From contig JAILZY010000028.1 in NCBI GenBank assembly GCA_023512255.1, positions 1 to 41,498 on the forward strand: a stretch of 41,498 bases of DNA. The letters run 5' to 3'. This DNA is from a bacterium (GTDB taxonomy: Bacteria; SZUA-182; DTGQ01). Below, in pieces: positions 1-7,581 of the stretch (position 1 is the first letter of the stretch; each line of letters starts with the position of its first letter). The notes beneath the pieces are model-generated. The model had not been told where the DNA came from. It saw nothing but the letters and a program-made list of their open reading frames with translations, and did no database searches. Made by a program: the position numbers and the translations under genes.

Positions 1-73
1 TACTATTGTCTTTTACCTCAATACCCTTACCCTGCGGCTTATCTCCTCCTCCTAATTTAAACATGGGGAACAT
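1..73 (-). CDS. 5' end of an unknown gene leaving the window
   Basis: Read leftwards from an ATG at 73, an open frame runs off the window edge and would begin MFPMFKLGGGDKPQGKG. The 17 bases around this start recur in inverted orientation at 41422-41438, where a similar start (MFPMLKK) stops at once. That suggests a repeated gene start. No clear ribosome binding site is visible, only 24 codons can be read, and I recognise no family. It lies 37 bp downstream of the small gene at 111-293 on the same strand. Confidence 0.3.
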   Translation of the reverse strand, partial: MFPMFKLGGGDKPQGKGIEVKDNS

Positions 74-110
74 CTGGCCAACCAAAACCTAACTTGAACG
101 AGTATATGAG

Positions 111-293
111 TTATGAGATAATTATACTTTGTCTTTCAAGTGTGTATCTCGGAAATACATAATCATAATTAAGTTCCTGTTCTTTTTCTTCTGATTCGGG
201 TACTGCAAGAAAATATACTTCTTTTGATTCAAGCTGCCAGAAGGGAGTAAAATAGATATTTGTACTAATATTTACTTGAGTAGCCTTTAACAT
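111..293 (-). CDS. Small hypothetical protein, 60 aa
   Basis: I do not recognise this protein. In its favour is a good ribosome binding site: AGAGGG lies about 8 nt before the ATG at 293. The product is acidic in the middle (EEKEQE), has no signal peptide or membrane segment, and ends in a hydrophobic IIIS tail. It is divergent from polA and followed on the same strand by another possible gene start at position 73. A two-gene unit of small accessory proteins is possible, but nothing in the sequence gives a function. Confidence 0.4.
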   Translation of the reverse strand: MLKATQVNISTNIYFTPFWQLESKEVYFLAVPESEEKEQELNYDYVFPRYTLERQSIIIS

Positions 294-472
294 AATTGTT
301 TCCCTCTTCCAGCTAATATTATTATATCTGATAGATAACTTTAGATTTTAGTTTTAATTTTAATTATACATTTTATTTAAGTTAATATCAAGAGTTAAAC
401 TCTCTTTGTACTAATCGGATAATTTCTGATAAAACATCGATAATTTGTTGAAAAAGATAAAATAGCCTAAAA
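294..472. promoter_or_regulatory. Divergent A+T-rich region upstream of polA
   Basis: This 179-bp gap separates the small leftward gene from polA and should hold both promoters. It is very A+T-rich. It contains a perfect 13-bp palindrome, AGAGTTAAACTCT, at 391-403, about 70 bp before polA, which could be an operator. No convincing -35/-10 pair stands out. Confidence 0.25.
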
Positions 473-3181
473 ATGGATAAAAAAATACAGCAAAATCGCC
501 TACGACTTTATCTGATCGACGGCAATTCCTATATCTACCGAGCCTACTACGCTATGCCCCATCTTTCCACTTCCCAAGGGGTTCCTACCAACGCGGTGTT
601 CGGCTTTACCAACATGCTGCTTCGGGTACTCAGGGAAGATCAGCCGGACTTTCTAGCCATAGCCTTTGATGCCAAAGGAGCGACCTTCCGACATGAGTCT
701 TTTGCTGACTATAAAAGCAACCGACCCAAGATGCCGGATGAGCTCCTGGTTCAACTTCCAGCTATCAGAAAGATTGTCTCTCTGCTGCGCATCTGCACCC
801 TAGAGGTGCCGGGCTATGAGGCTGACGATGTTATCGGCACTATAGCTGAGAGAGTAAGTGATAGATTCGATGTGTTCATTATCACTGGCGACAAGGATGC
901 CTTCCAACTTGTTGGGCCTCATGTTCAGGTTATTAGGGAGCAGAGGCAGAAGGAGCGGACTATCTATAACCAGGAAAAGGTACGGGAGCGCTATGGAGTC
1001 GGACCTGAGCAAATGGTAGATTTTCTGGCCTTGTGTGGGGATAAGATCGACAATATCCCTGGAGTGCCAGGGATAGGAGAAAAAACTGCCCGGGATCTTC
1101 TTCTGGAATTTGGCAGCCTGGATGATATTTTGGCCAGAGCCTCGGAAATCAAAAAGCCAAGGGTGCGTGAAAAAATTATCGAATACAAGGAGCAGGCTGA
1201 GCAAAGCAGATTTTTGGCTACTATTCACCGTGATGTGCCGATAGTCTTTCAGGTGGATGAGTTTCGAATTCAGCCCCCAGACCGTGATGGGCTCATCCAA
1301 TACTTGAGAGAACTTGAGTTTTTCTCGCTCCTCAAGCAGCTTCCCGAATCTCCACCTCAGGATCAGCCAAAGTATCCCCATGATTACCGCACCGTGCTCA
1401 GTGAGGAGATGTTCGATGAGCTGCTCGCTTATCTTCAGAAAGTTCCGGAATTTGCCCTAGATCTTGAAACCACCAGCAAAGATCCTATGCGGGCCAAGAT
1501 AGTCGGCATTTCCTTCTCTTTTTTAGCCCATCTGGCTTACTACATTCCTATTGCTCATCGCTACCTCTCCTGCCCACAGCAACTGCCCCTTGATTATGTA
1601 CTCGAGCGACTTCGGCCAATCTTGGAGAATGAGAAAATCGGCAAGATAGGCCAGAACATCAAGTATGACTATCTGGTTTTATATCGCTATGGCATTGAGC
1701 TGCGGGGAATTTCCTTCGATACTATGATCGCCTCCTGGCTGCTCAACCCAGGCCGTACCCAGCACAACCTGGAAGTGATCGCCCTTGAATATCTCAACTA
1801 TCAAATGCTGACCTATAAACAACTGGTGGGCACAGGAAAGAACGGAATGACCTTCGATCAGGTGGATATCCCGCAAGCGAGCTTCTACTCCTGCGAGGAT
1901 GCGGATATCACCTTTCAGTTGACCAATATCCTACGACCTAAAATTGAACAGGAGGGGCTTTCCTCCCTTTTTTCTACAATTGAGCTTCCATTGGTCAAAA
2001 TTTTGGCACATATGGAGCGGGAAGGGGTAAAGATTGACCCGGAGAGCCTGTCCCTTATGTCGCGCGAGCTTGAAGGCAGATTGCAGGAGTTAACTAGGCA
2101 AATTCACCTCTTAGCTGGCGAGCCCTTCAACCTCGACTCTCCTAAACAACTGGGGTATATCCTGTTTGACAAACTCCATCTGCCAGTCAAAAAGCGAACC
2201 AAAAACGGCCCTTCCACCGATGTGGACGTACTCACAGAACTTGCTCAGAAACACTATGATCTGCCTCTCCTCATGCTCGAGTACCGCCAGTTGAAAAAAC
2301 TAAAATCCACCTATGTCGATGCCTTGCCCTGCCTGATTAACCCTGAGACTGGACGGATTCATACCTCCTTTAACCAGACAGCTACCGCTACTGGCAGGCT
2401 AAGCAGCAGTGAACCCAATCTGCAAAATATTCCGATCCGCACCGAATTGGGCAAACGGATCCGTGAGGCATTTGTGCCGGAAAAGGGATACCTTCTGCTT
2501 AGTGCTGATTATTCGCAGGTGGAGCTTCGGATTTTGGCTCATTTGTCTCAGGATCCCATCCTGATTCAGGCCTTTCAGCAGGAAGAGGATATCCACACCC
2601 GCACTGCTTGCGAAATTTTCAATCTCAGTCCACAGATGATAAACGGCGAGCTGCGAAGGCGGGCTAAGGTAGTAAACTTTGGGATTATCTACGGCATGAG
2701 CCCTTTTGGCCTGGCCAAGGACCTTGGGATTAGCAGAACTACGGCCAACGAATACATCGAGCATTACTTCCTTCGCTATGCAGGCGTCAAGACCTTTCTT
2801 GATCGGACCATTCAGCAGGCCAGAGAAACTGGCTATGTTACTACCCTCTTCAACCGCAAGCGACATTTGCCCGAGCTGCACTCCTCTGACAAAAATATCC
2901 GGCAGATGGCCGAGCGTATGGCAATAAATACACCAGTGCAGGGAACAGCCGCGGATCTGGTGAAACTGGCCATGATTCGAATTTTTAACCGGCTGCTTGA
3001 GCGCTCCTCCTCTGCTCGGATGATTCTGCAGATCCATGATGAGCTGCTCTTTGAGGTTCCCGAAGGGGAGATTGAAGAAATTTCACACCTGGTCCGCGGC
3101 GAGATGGAAAAGGTGATTCATCTGAGTATTCCCCTCAAAGTCGATATTGGCCTTGGCTCATCGTGGGCCAAGGCGCATTAA
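473..3181 (+). CDS. polA: DNA polymerase I
   Basis: Replication and repair polymerase that removes RNA primers and fills gaps. At 902 residues it is full length with all three domains. The 5' nuclease (about 11-290) has LIDGNSYIYRAYYAM, GYEADDVIGT and CGDKIDNIPGVPGIGEKTA. The proofreading 3'-5' exonuclease appears active, because DLE of its first motif is present at 330-332. The polymerase domain carries motif A (DYSQVELRIL, near 679), motif B (RRAKVVNFGIIYG, near 727-741) and motif C (QIHDELLF, near 853). The start is the first ATG of the frame, immediately before the nuclease fold, and its ribosome binding site is weak. It stands alone on this strand, 62 bp before the small Cys-rich gene. 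Confidence 0.98.
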   Translation: MDKKIQQNRLRLYLIDGNSYIYRAYYAMPHLSTSQGVPTNAVFGFTNMLLRVLREDQPDFLAIAFDAKGATFRHESFADYKSNRPKMPDELLVQLPAIRKIVSLLRICTLEVPGYEADDVIGTIAERVSDRFDVFIITGDKDAFQLVGPHVQVIREQRQKERTIYNQEKVRERYGVGPEQMVDFLALCGDKIDNIPGVPGIGEKTARDLLLEFGSLDDILARASEIKKPRVREKIIEYKEQAEQSRFLATIHRDVPIVFQVDEFRIQPPDRDGLIQYLRELEFFSLLKQLPESPPQDQPKYPHDYRTVLSEEMFDELLAYLQKVPEFALDLETTSKDPMRAKIVGISFSFLAHLAYYIPIAHRYLSCPQQLPLDYVLERLRPILENEKIGKIGQNIKYDYLVLYRYGIELRGISFDTMIASWLLNPGRTQHNLEVIALEYLNYQMLTYKQLVGTGKNGMTFDQVDIPQASFYSCEDADITFQLTNILRPKIEQEGLSSLFSTIELPLVKILAHMEREGVKIDPESLSLMSRELEGRLQELTRQIHLLAGEPFNLDSPKQLGYILFDKLHLPVKKRTKNGPSTDVDVLTELAQKHYDLPLLMLEYRQLKKLKSTYVDALPCLINPETGRIHTSFNQTATATGRLSSSEPNLQNIPIRTELGKRIREAFVPEKGYLLLSADYSQVELRILAHLSQDPILIQAFQQEEDIHTRTACEIFNLSPQMINGELRRRAKVVNFGIIYGMSPFGLAKDLGISRTTANEYIEHYFLRYAGVKTFLDRTIQQARETGYVTTLFNRKRHLPELHSSDKNIRQMAERMAINTPVQGTAADLVKLAMIRIFNRLLERSSSARMILQIHDELLFEVPEGEIEEISHLVRGEMEKVIHLSIPLKVDIGLGSSWAKAH

Positions 3182-3243
3182 AGCCGCATTAGGGGGAAAA
3201 GCCGCGACAGGGGGGATTAAGACATTGAGGAGATTAATGGATC

Positions 3244-3546
3244 ATGAAAATTTGTCATCATTGCCGAAAGTCTGTTGAGGTGGACAGAGTGGTCAGTAGA
3301 CTGGCCACCTGTCCACATTGTGAAAGCTACTTGCACTGCTGCCTAAACTGCGCTCTTTATTCCGAGCAAGCACCGAATAAGTGCCGGGAGCCGCAGAGCG
3401 AACATATTTCTGAACGGCAGGGGGCAAACTTTTGTGACTTTTTTATCTTCGCTGAGAGCTCTGATCAAGGCAGTGATAAAAAGCCAAGCCAGCTCGATGA
3501 GGTCAGACGAAAATTTGATGCCTTGTTTAAGAAAAAGCCAGAGTGA
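3244..3546 (+). CDS. Small Cys-rich putative zinc-binding protein, 100 aa
   Basis: The first half carries CHHC (4-7), CPHC (23-26), a CCLNC cluster and later single cysteines, followed by KCREPQSE and NFCDFF. This spacing looks like a paired zinc ribbon. I recognise the pattern from short unnamed proteins of many bacteria that share NQCREPQAE and NFCDFF-like stretches, but I know no established function. The C-terminal third is charged and probably helical. GAGGAG at 3227-3232 lies 11 nt before the start. It follows polA closely and may be co-transcribed. Its last 82 bp overlap the 3' end of the oppositely oriented cytochrome gene. Confidence 0.8.
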   Translation: MKICHHCRKSVEVDRVVSRLATCPHCESYLHCCLNCALYSEQAPNKCREPQSEHISERQGANFCDFFIFAESSDQGSDKKPSQLDEVRRKFDALFKKKPE

Positions 3547-4241
3547 GGATTTTCTTCTCCTTTCCCCTCTCCCTTCGGAAGATTAGCATGATGACAGAGG
3601 CTGCAATTCGTAGACGCGATATTCTGCTCCTTGTGACAGAGAAAGCAAGAGCGTTTCATCGTCGGACGAAATGAACCCTGGCTATGACCTACATCTCTAT
3701 GACAGGGCATGCAGGGTGATATGGTTCCAATCTTTTTCATAATTTGGATATGTCGGACGTGATCCAAGGCAATGGTTCGGCTCAGCCCCTGCTGCTGCTG
3801 GCTATGGTTGTCGATCCTGTCTATGTTATGGCACCCTGATCGGGTACAGGTTAAGGGAGCTACTGGCGTTGCTGTCTTAGCTAATTCTGCTGCTTCTGCT
3901 ACTCTTGATTGCGATTGAGTGAGATTAGACTCACAATTTCCTTCCGACAAAAAAGATGGGAGCCTAATATCGAACTTCATTAGATGAGAGAAAATTGTCT
4001 CGATTTGACCTTGAAGGAACCCTACTGAGCCAGGACGAGAATGACATAGCATACAGGCAGTGGGTTGTGAATTGCTCTGGCTGTGCTTTGATTTTCTCCA
4101 GGTAGCAGCAATATTAGACGTTTCATGGCAGCGCAGACAAAACCAGGTGGTAGAAGAAATTTTCATTCCAATCAGAACCACTATGCTCATTAAGCAAAAA
4201 CTTGTAGCGGCAAAGATCAGCAGTTTTCTCAGCGTTCTCAT
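3465..4241 (-). CDS. Membrane-anchored hexahaem cytochrome c (NapC/NirT-like)
   Basis: Probable periplasmic electron carrier anchored by one N-terminal membrane helix (about 6-27). From the chosen start it is 258 residues with five CXXCH sites (35-39, 63-67, 177-181, 199-203, 213-217) and one wider CX4CH site (132-138), so up to six haems. The single anchor and first haem pair resemble NapC/NirT quinol dehydrogenases, but the spacing is not canonical. I chose the ATG at 4241, with GGAGG 13 nt upstream; a GTG at 4283 would add 14 residues but lacks a well-placed site. It follows the Rieske gene on the same strand, which suggests electron transfer from a Rieske centre. The 3' end runs 82 bp into the opposing Cys-rich gene. 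Confidence 0.85.
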   Translation of the reverse strand: MRTLRKLLIFAATSFCLMSIVVLIGMKISSTTWFCLRCHETSNIAATWRKSKHSQSNSQPTACMLCHSRPGSVGFLQGQIETIFSHLMKFDIRLPSFLSEGNCESNLTQSQSRVAEAAELAKTATPVAPLTCTRSGCHNIDRIDNHSQQQQGLSRTIALDHVRHIQIMKKIGTISPCMPCHRDVGHSQGSFRPTMKRSCFLCHKEQNIASTNCSLCHHANLPKGEGKGEENPHSGFFLNKASNFRLTSSSWLGFLSLP

Positions 4242-4348
4242 ACTACGGGCATTTCCTCCATCAAGAAATAAGAGCCGCTTCACTTCTTATTTTATTCAGC
4301 TATATTTATATTCAGATTTTTCCAATCCAGTGGCTAGCCAGCTTGGGG

Positions 4349-4831
4349 TTAAGTATTTCCAATGAGTATCTTATTATTATCCATATCAATGGTAGCCTTA
4401 ACTATGTTAAGGGGTTTTGGGGCCGGGCCGGATTTTACATTTCCATTCAGGTCATACTTTGCACCGTGACATGGGCATACAATTTCCTGGCTCTTATCGT
4501 CCCACTGAACGATGCATCCTAGGTGAGTGCAGACAGCCGAAAGAGCGAAAATGCCATCAGTTGTCCGGATAACAATGGTTGGAGTTTCTCGATAATTGAT
4601 GATCTTTGATTTCCCTACGGCTATCTCGGCTGCATCGACCTCGACGATACCCGAATTCTTGGTGGATCGCTTGCTGGGGGGAATTAGATATCTGACAAGT
4701 GGATAGAGGAGCGAGCCAGCTGACACTCCCAAAATTCCTTTGGTTAAAAAATCCAAGAATATCCTTCGGGTAATTCCCAAATGGAATCTGCGCCTCTTTA
4801 ATGATTCTCCTTCCGCCTTAGCTAGTTCCAT
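4349..4831 (-). CDS. Rieske [2Fe-2S] protein of a quinol:cytochrome c oxidoreductase type
   Basis: High-potential Rieske protein. CTHLGC (101-106) and CPCHG (119-123) supply the two Cys/His ligand pairs and the disulfide cysteines. The N-terminus has a twin-arginine-like signal anchor (TRRIFLDFL, 21-29, then a hydrophobic helix to about 50), as is usual for Rieske subunits exported by Tat and left membrane-tethered. Start choice: ATG at 4831 with GGAG 12 nt upstream; GTG at 4849 would add six residues without a site. The hexahaem cytochrome follows after about 100 bp. In a bc1 or b6f-type operon a cytochrome b gene would be expected beside it, but none is present here. A short mobile element ends 49 bp upstream and may affect expression. 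Confidence 0.92.
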   Translation of the reverse strand: MELAKAEGESLKRRRFHLGITRRIFLDFLTKGILGVSAGSLLYPLVRYLIPPSKRSTKNSGIVEVDAAEIAVGKSKIINYRETPTIVIRTTDGIFALSAVCTHLGCIVQWDDKSQEIVCPCHGAKYDLNGNVKSGPAPKPLNIVKATIDMDNNKILIGNT

Positions 4832-4879
4832 AGTAGTGGTAAACTCCACGATAAAAATCTTAAGTCAAACGGTATTAAG

Positions 4880-4981
4880 TGGTCTTTTCGCTAAGTACAG
4901 AATCACTAATTAAAGGCCAATCTTAAGGTTTTGGCTTCGAAGAGGTTATCGTTAAGGTATATTTACTTAGCGAAAGAACCA
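4880..4981. mobile_element. Non-autonomous element, family A copy 1 (102 bp)
   Basis: The ends are inverted repeats: TGGTCTTTTCGCTAAGTA at the left and, read inward from the right, TGGTTCTTTCGCTAAGTA (16 of 18 match). The element is flanked on both sides by TTAAG (4875-4879 and 4982-4986), a 5-bp target duplication. It has no open frame. A related copy lies at 31336-31464. Both copies sit just upstream of a gene, here the Rieske gene. Confidence 0.7.
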
Positions 4982-5042
4982 TTAAGTTAAGCTATAAAAT
5001 ATATTTGATTGCCCGCTGTTGTATCAATTTGTATCAATAATG

Positions 5043-5077
5043 AACAGGGGGCAGATTTTAAAACTCTGTCCCCTGTT
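5043..5077. repeat. Perfectly pairing 13-bp hairpin
   Basis: AACAGGGGGCAGA (5043-5055) pairs with TCTGTCCCCTGTT (5065-5077) over 13 bp with one G-T wobble and a 9-nt loop. No T-run follows on either strand, so it is not a typical intrinsic terminator. It may be a palindromic repeat unit. It lies about 130 bp beyond the end of the leftward lipoprotein gene. Confidence 0.55.
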
Positions 5078-5204
5078 TGCCAACCGGACGGACAACTCCA
5101 TGGCCTGGGTGCTTAATTCTTAATTTTAAGGTTATTCCGAAAAATGCTGGGGAGCAATATCAATCCTGAAATTAAAGTCCATATCAACTTTTCGGAAAAT
5201 TCCC

Positions 5205-6587
5205 TTAATAACGAGTTCCGGTAAGATCACATATCCCATCCCCATTTGCATCGGTAAAGTTATCATTGATTCCGTCCCTGTCTTTATCCTGCCAGCCATA
5301 TCCATGGGCATAGGACATTCCCTCACCGGGTTTGCCTGGGTCACAGATTCCATCTCCATCGGCATCGGCAAAATTATCATTGGTTCCGTCTCTGTTCTGG
5401 TCGACAAATTTGAACCGATATCCGTGGATAGACAGCCGTCCGGTCAGATCATTTATCCCATCCCCATTTGCATCAATAAAATTATCATTAATTATATCTC
5501 CATCTTTATCCTGCCAACCATATCCATGAACATATGCTATTCCATTGATATCATTGATCCCATCTCCATTTTTGTCCTGAAAAAAGTCATTAAGCCCATC
5601 ATTATTCTTATCGACAAATCCAAAAGTAAAACCATAGGGAGGTCCTCCAGGGGTAAGATCATTTCTCCCATCCCCATCGGCATCAGTAAAGCGGTCATTT
5701 ATCCCATCGGCATTTTCATCCTGCCATCCATAACCATGAGCATAGCTCTGTCCAGTCAGGTCATTCCTTCCGTCTCCATCTGCATCCCGGAAAAGATCAT
5801 TTACTCCATCGGCATCCTCATCTCGCCAGGGGAAGTGATAGCCGTCAAATCCTGTGCATATTAGCAGCCCATCAGCATCAATGCCAATTATTTGGCCCAA
5901 ATCAAGATCATCTGCTAGCAGAAGTCGCAAATTTTTTCTGGCTATCTGTTTTCCATCACGATACAAAATCAAGGTATAGTCTCCTGCTGGACAGCCAAGG
6001 ATTTGAAAATAGCCTTCTGAATCAGGAACTCCGTATAATCCGGTGCCCCCCAAAACCATGACCAGAGGATATTGGCTGATGACAGCTCCGGTAGTGGTTT
6101 CTCCTCCTCTTCCTGTTCCCTCTCTTCCCGTTCCCTGTCCAGCGTTTTGAGGACCTGGGCTGCCGGTAGGCGGCCCTGGGACTCCATCAGGTGGTCCGGC
6201 CACAGTTCCATCTGGTGGCCCTGCACTGCCATCGAGTGGTCCTGGAGTATCGTCAGGCGGTCCAGCATTACCACCCGAAGGAGCATTCCCTGGGCCACCG
6301 GGGGCGCCTTGCGTGCCCCCTTCGGGACCTGGGACATTATCCGGCGGACCAACTGTTCCGTCAGGCCCTGGATTTTGCGGCCCTTTTAGCCGGCTGCGGG
6401 AGTAAGAGGTGAAAAAGCCAATATCCAAGGTCCCCGAAAGCCTGATTCCAGAAACGATGGTTAGCTCTTTCGCAGCCTCCGATTCCGATTCATAGCCCGA
6501 TGGGGAATCACTCCTGCACCCTGAGGCACATAAAAACAAAATAAGGGCAACTTTTGCTCCAAAGCTCATCAGCCTGCGGCAGTCCAT
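5205..6587 (-). CDS. Lipoprotein with collagen-like segment and calcium-binding TSP3-type repeats
   Basis: Predicted surface lipoprotein of 460 residues. A lipid signal peptide ends at C24 (ALILFLCASGC). A Gly/Pro-rich collagen-like stretch (about 70-165, many GPPDG-like units) follows. Next comes a small beta-domain (about 170-240, GYFQILGCPAGDYTLILYRDG) like a carboxypeptidase regulatory fold. The last 215 residues hold about ten acidic units of the type DADGDGRNDL alternating with HGYGWQDE, resembling thrombospondin type 3 or EF-hand-like calcium loops. I place the start at the ATG at 6587, seven nt after GGAGG; a longer TTG-started version would bury that site. Likely role: calcium-stiffened stalk or adhesin-like surface structure. 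No partner is evident. Confidence 0.85.
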   Translation of the reverse strand: MDCRRLMSFGAKVALILFLCASGCRSDSPSGYESESEAAKELTIVSGIRLSGTLDIGFFTSYSRSRLKGPQNPGPDGTVGPPDNVPGPEGGTQGAPGGPGNAPSGGNAGPPDDTPGPLDGSAGPPDGTVAGPPDGVPGPPTGSPGPQNAGQGTGREGTGRGGETTTGAVISQYPLVMVLGGTGLYGVPDSEGYFQILGCPAGDYTLILYRDGKQIARKNLRLLLADDLDLGQIIGIDADGLLICTGFDGYHFPWRDEDADGVNDLFRDADGDGRNDLTGQSYAHGYGWQDENADGINDRFTDADGDGRNDLTPGGPPYGFTFGFVDKNNDGLNDFFQDKNGDGINDINGIAYVHGYGWQDKDGDIINDNFIDANGDGINDLTGRLSIHGYRFKFVDQNRDGTNDNFADADGDGICDPGKPGEGMSYAHGYGWQDKDRDGINDNFTDANGDGICDLTGTRY

Positions 6588-6611
6588 ACAACATCCTCCG
6601 ACCAAACGGTG

Positions 6612-6645
6612 GCTAAAATGTGGCTAAATGCTAAAATGTGGCTAA
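6612..6645. repeat. 16-bp direct repeat, period 18
   Basis: GCTAAAATGTGGCTAA occurs at 6612-6627 and again at 6630-6645, identical in both. It lies in the leader of the calcium-repeat lipoprotein gene and belongs to the window-wide set of short tandem duplications. Confidence 0.8.
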
Positions 6646-6691
6646 GTATAGATAAGCAACATCAGAATAAACTTCACCCTGTCTGTTAATT

Positions 6692-6797
6692 CTACACTTT
6701 TGCGGAAAATTTCTCCATGCCTTGAAATTCTTGAAAATTATTTTTCATACCAAACCAAGTAAAATCAAAGCTTCGGAGAAAAATTGCCAAAGTATAG
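6692..6797. mobile_element. Non-autonomous element, family B copy 1 (106 bp)
   Basis: Begins CTACACTTTTGC and ends GCCAAAGTATAG; the ends are imperfect inverted repeats. The exact 6-bp duplication TTAATT flanks it at 6686-6691 and 6798-6803. The interior aligns along its full length with the copy at 30802-30906, sharing CCTTGAAATTCTTGAAA and GTAAAATCAA. It has no coding capacity. Confidence 0.75.
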
Positions 6798-7289
6798 TTA
6801 ATTTCTAATAATGTTCATTCTGATAATGTTCATTTAGTGAACCTTTACTTAATTTTCTCCTTAATAAAGCAAGAATGATACCAGTGGGCAGGGTAATAAA
6901 GCTGGAAAATAGACTAAGCAATCCTAAGGCAATCCTAAGCGAACACAATCCCTCAGTGGCCATCTTCAAAATCCCCAAAGCCGGATTGATAGCCCCAAAG
7001 CTAGATTGATAGATTGATATTAGATTATTTCGAATCTTGGAATAGACGCTAATTTTTATATAAGATGTTGATTTATATGTGATCATATAAGGCGTAATAG
7101 ACTCGATTAAATAGTAAACCAATATCCAGTCAAGGTTCAATATGTTAACATCTTGATTTTGAGGTGTTCAATATTCTCTTTTTGGCTTGATTCATGTTTT
7201 AATTCTGAAAAAGATTCGCTTCAAGAATAGAAAAGTCATCTACTGACAATAAAGATCCCTAACAATAAAGATCTATAACTTAAAAGATC
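6798..7289. other. Gap of about 490 bp without a convincing gene
   Basis: A leftward frame at 6805-7140 (111 codons, TTG start, no ribosome binding site) contains one predicted membrane stretch. However, it is built over several short tandem duplications (12 bp at 6808-6834, 11 bp at 6918-6939), so I do not treat it as a gene. A 16-bp perfect tandem repeat, AAAGATCTATAACTTA, occupies 7267-7298. Confidence 0.5.
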
Positions 7290-7364
7290 TATAACTTACT
7301 CCGGTAGCGTAAGCGTCTCGCCTTGTGCTTGACCAGCGAGGCGTTATCTTACCGAGAGGTTATA
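7290..7364. other. Long interrupted hairpin, possible structured RNA or palindromic element
   Basis: The two arms fold over nearly their whole length around a 14-nt loop (7322-7335). The inner stem pairs 7314-7321 with 7336-7343 (CGTCTCGC with GCGAGGCG). The middle stem pairs 7303-7312 with 7344-7353. The outer stem pairs TATAAC (7290-7295) with GTTATA (7359-7364). There are a few bulges and G-U pairs. No T-run follows. It stands about 120 bp upstream of the sigma-54 promoter. Confidence 0.5.
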
Positions 7365-7480
7365 ATTATTTATAATTTATTATGGTCGGATACTTACCGG
7401 ATACTTATATGGTTATCTCGTGAGAATGAATAAACTCCTCATGACTCTGCCAAAGCCTGGCCTTTTCACGGCCTTTGAGG

Positions 7481-7496
7481 TGGCATTAATTTTGCA
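7481..7496 (+). promoter_or_regulatory. Sigma-54 (-24/-12) promoter
   Basis: TGGCATTAATTTTGCA has GG and GC with the exact 12-bp G-to-G spacing of RpoN promoters, and it matches TGGCA and TTGCA. Transcription should start near 7507, about 75 nt before the lipoprotein ATG at 7582. This also argues against the longer frame starting at 7420. Confidence 0.8.
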
Positions 7497-7581
7497 CAAT
7501 AATTTGCCCAAACTGCCGCCATTAATTGCCCAGAATAAGACAGCTCAAAAATTGCTCTTAAAATTAAGGAGGAGGTACCAA

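Noticed and set aside
5304-5864. 186-codon rightward frame rich in Ile
   Set aside because: It mirrors the repeated DxDGDG coding of the lipoprotein on the other strand.
6805-7140. 111-codon leftward frame with a hydrophobic stretch
   Set aside because: TTG start, no ribosome binding site, and the frame is built over short tandem duplications; composition looks non-coding.
7420-7581. N-terminal extension of the 912-residue lipoprotein
   Set aside because: It overlaps the sigma-54 promoter and would place 54 residues before a perfect signal peptide and ribosome binding site.
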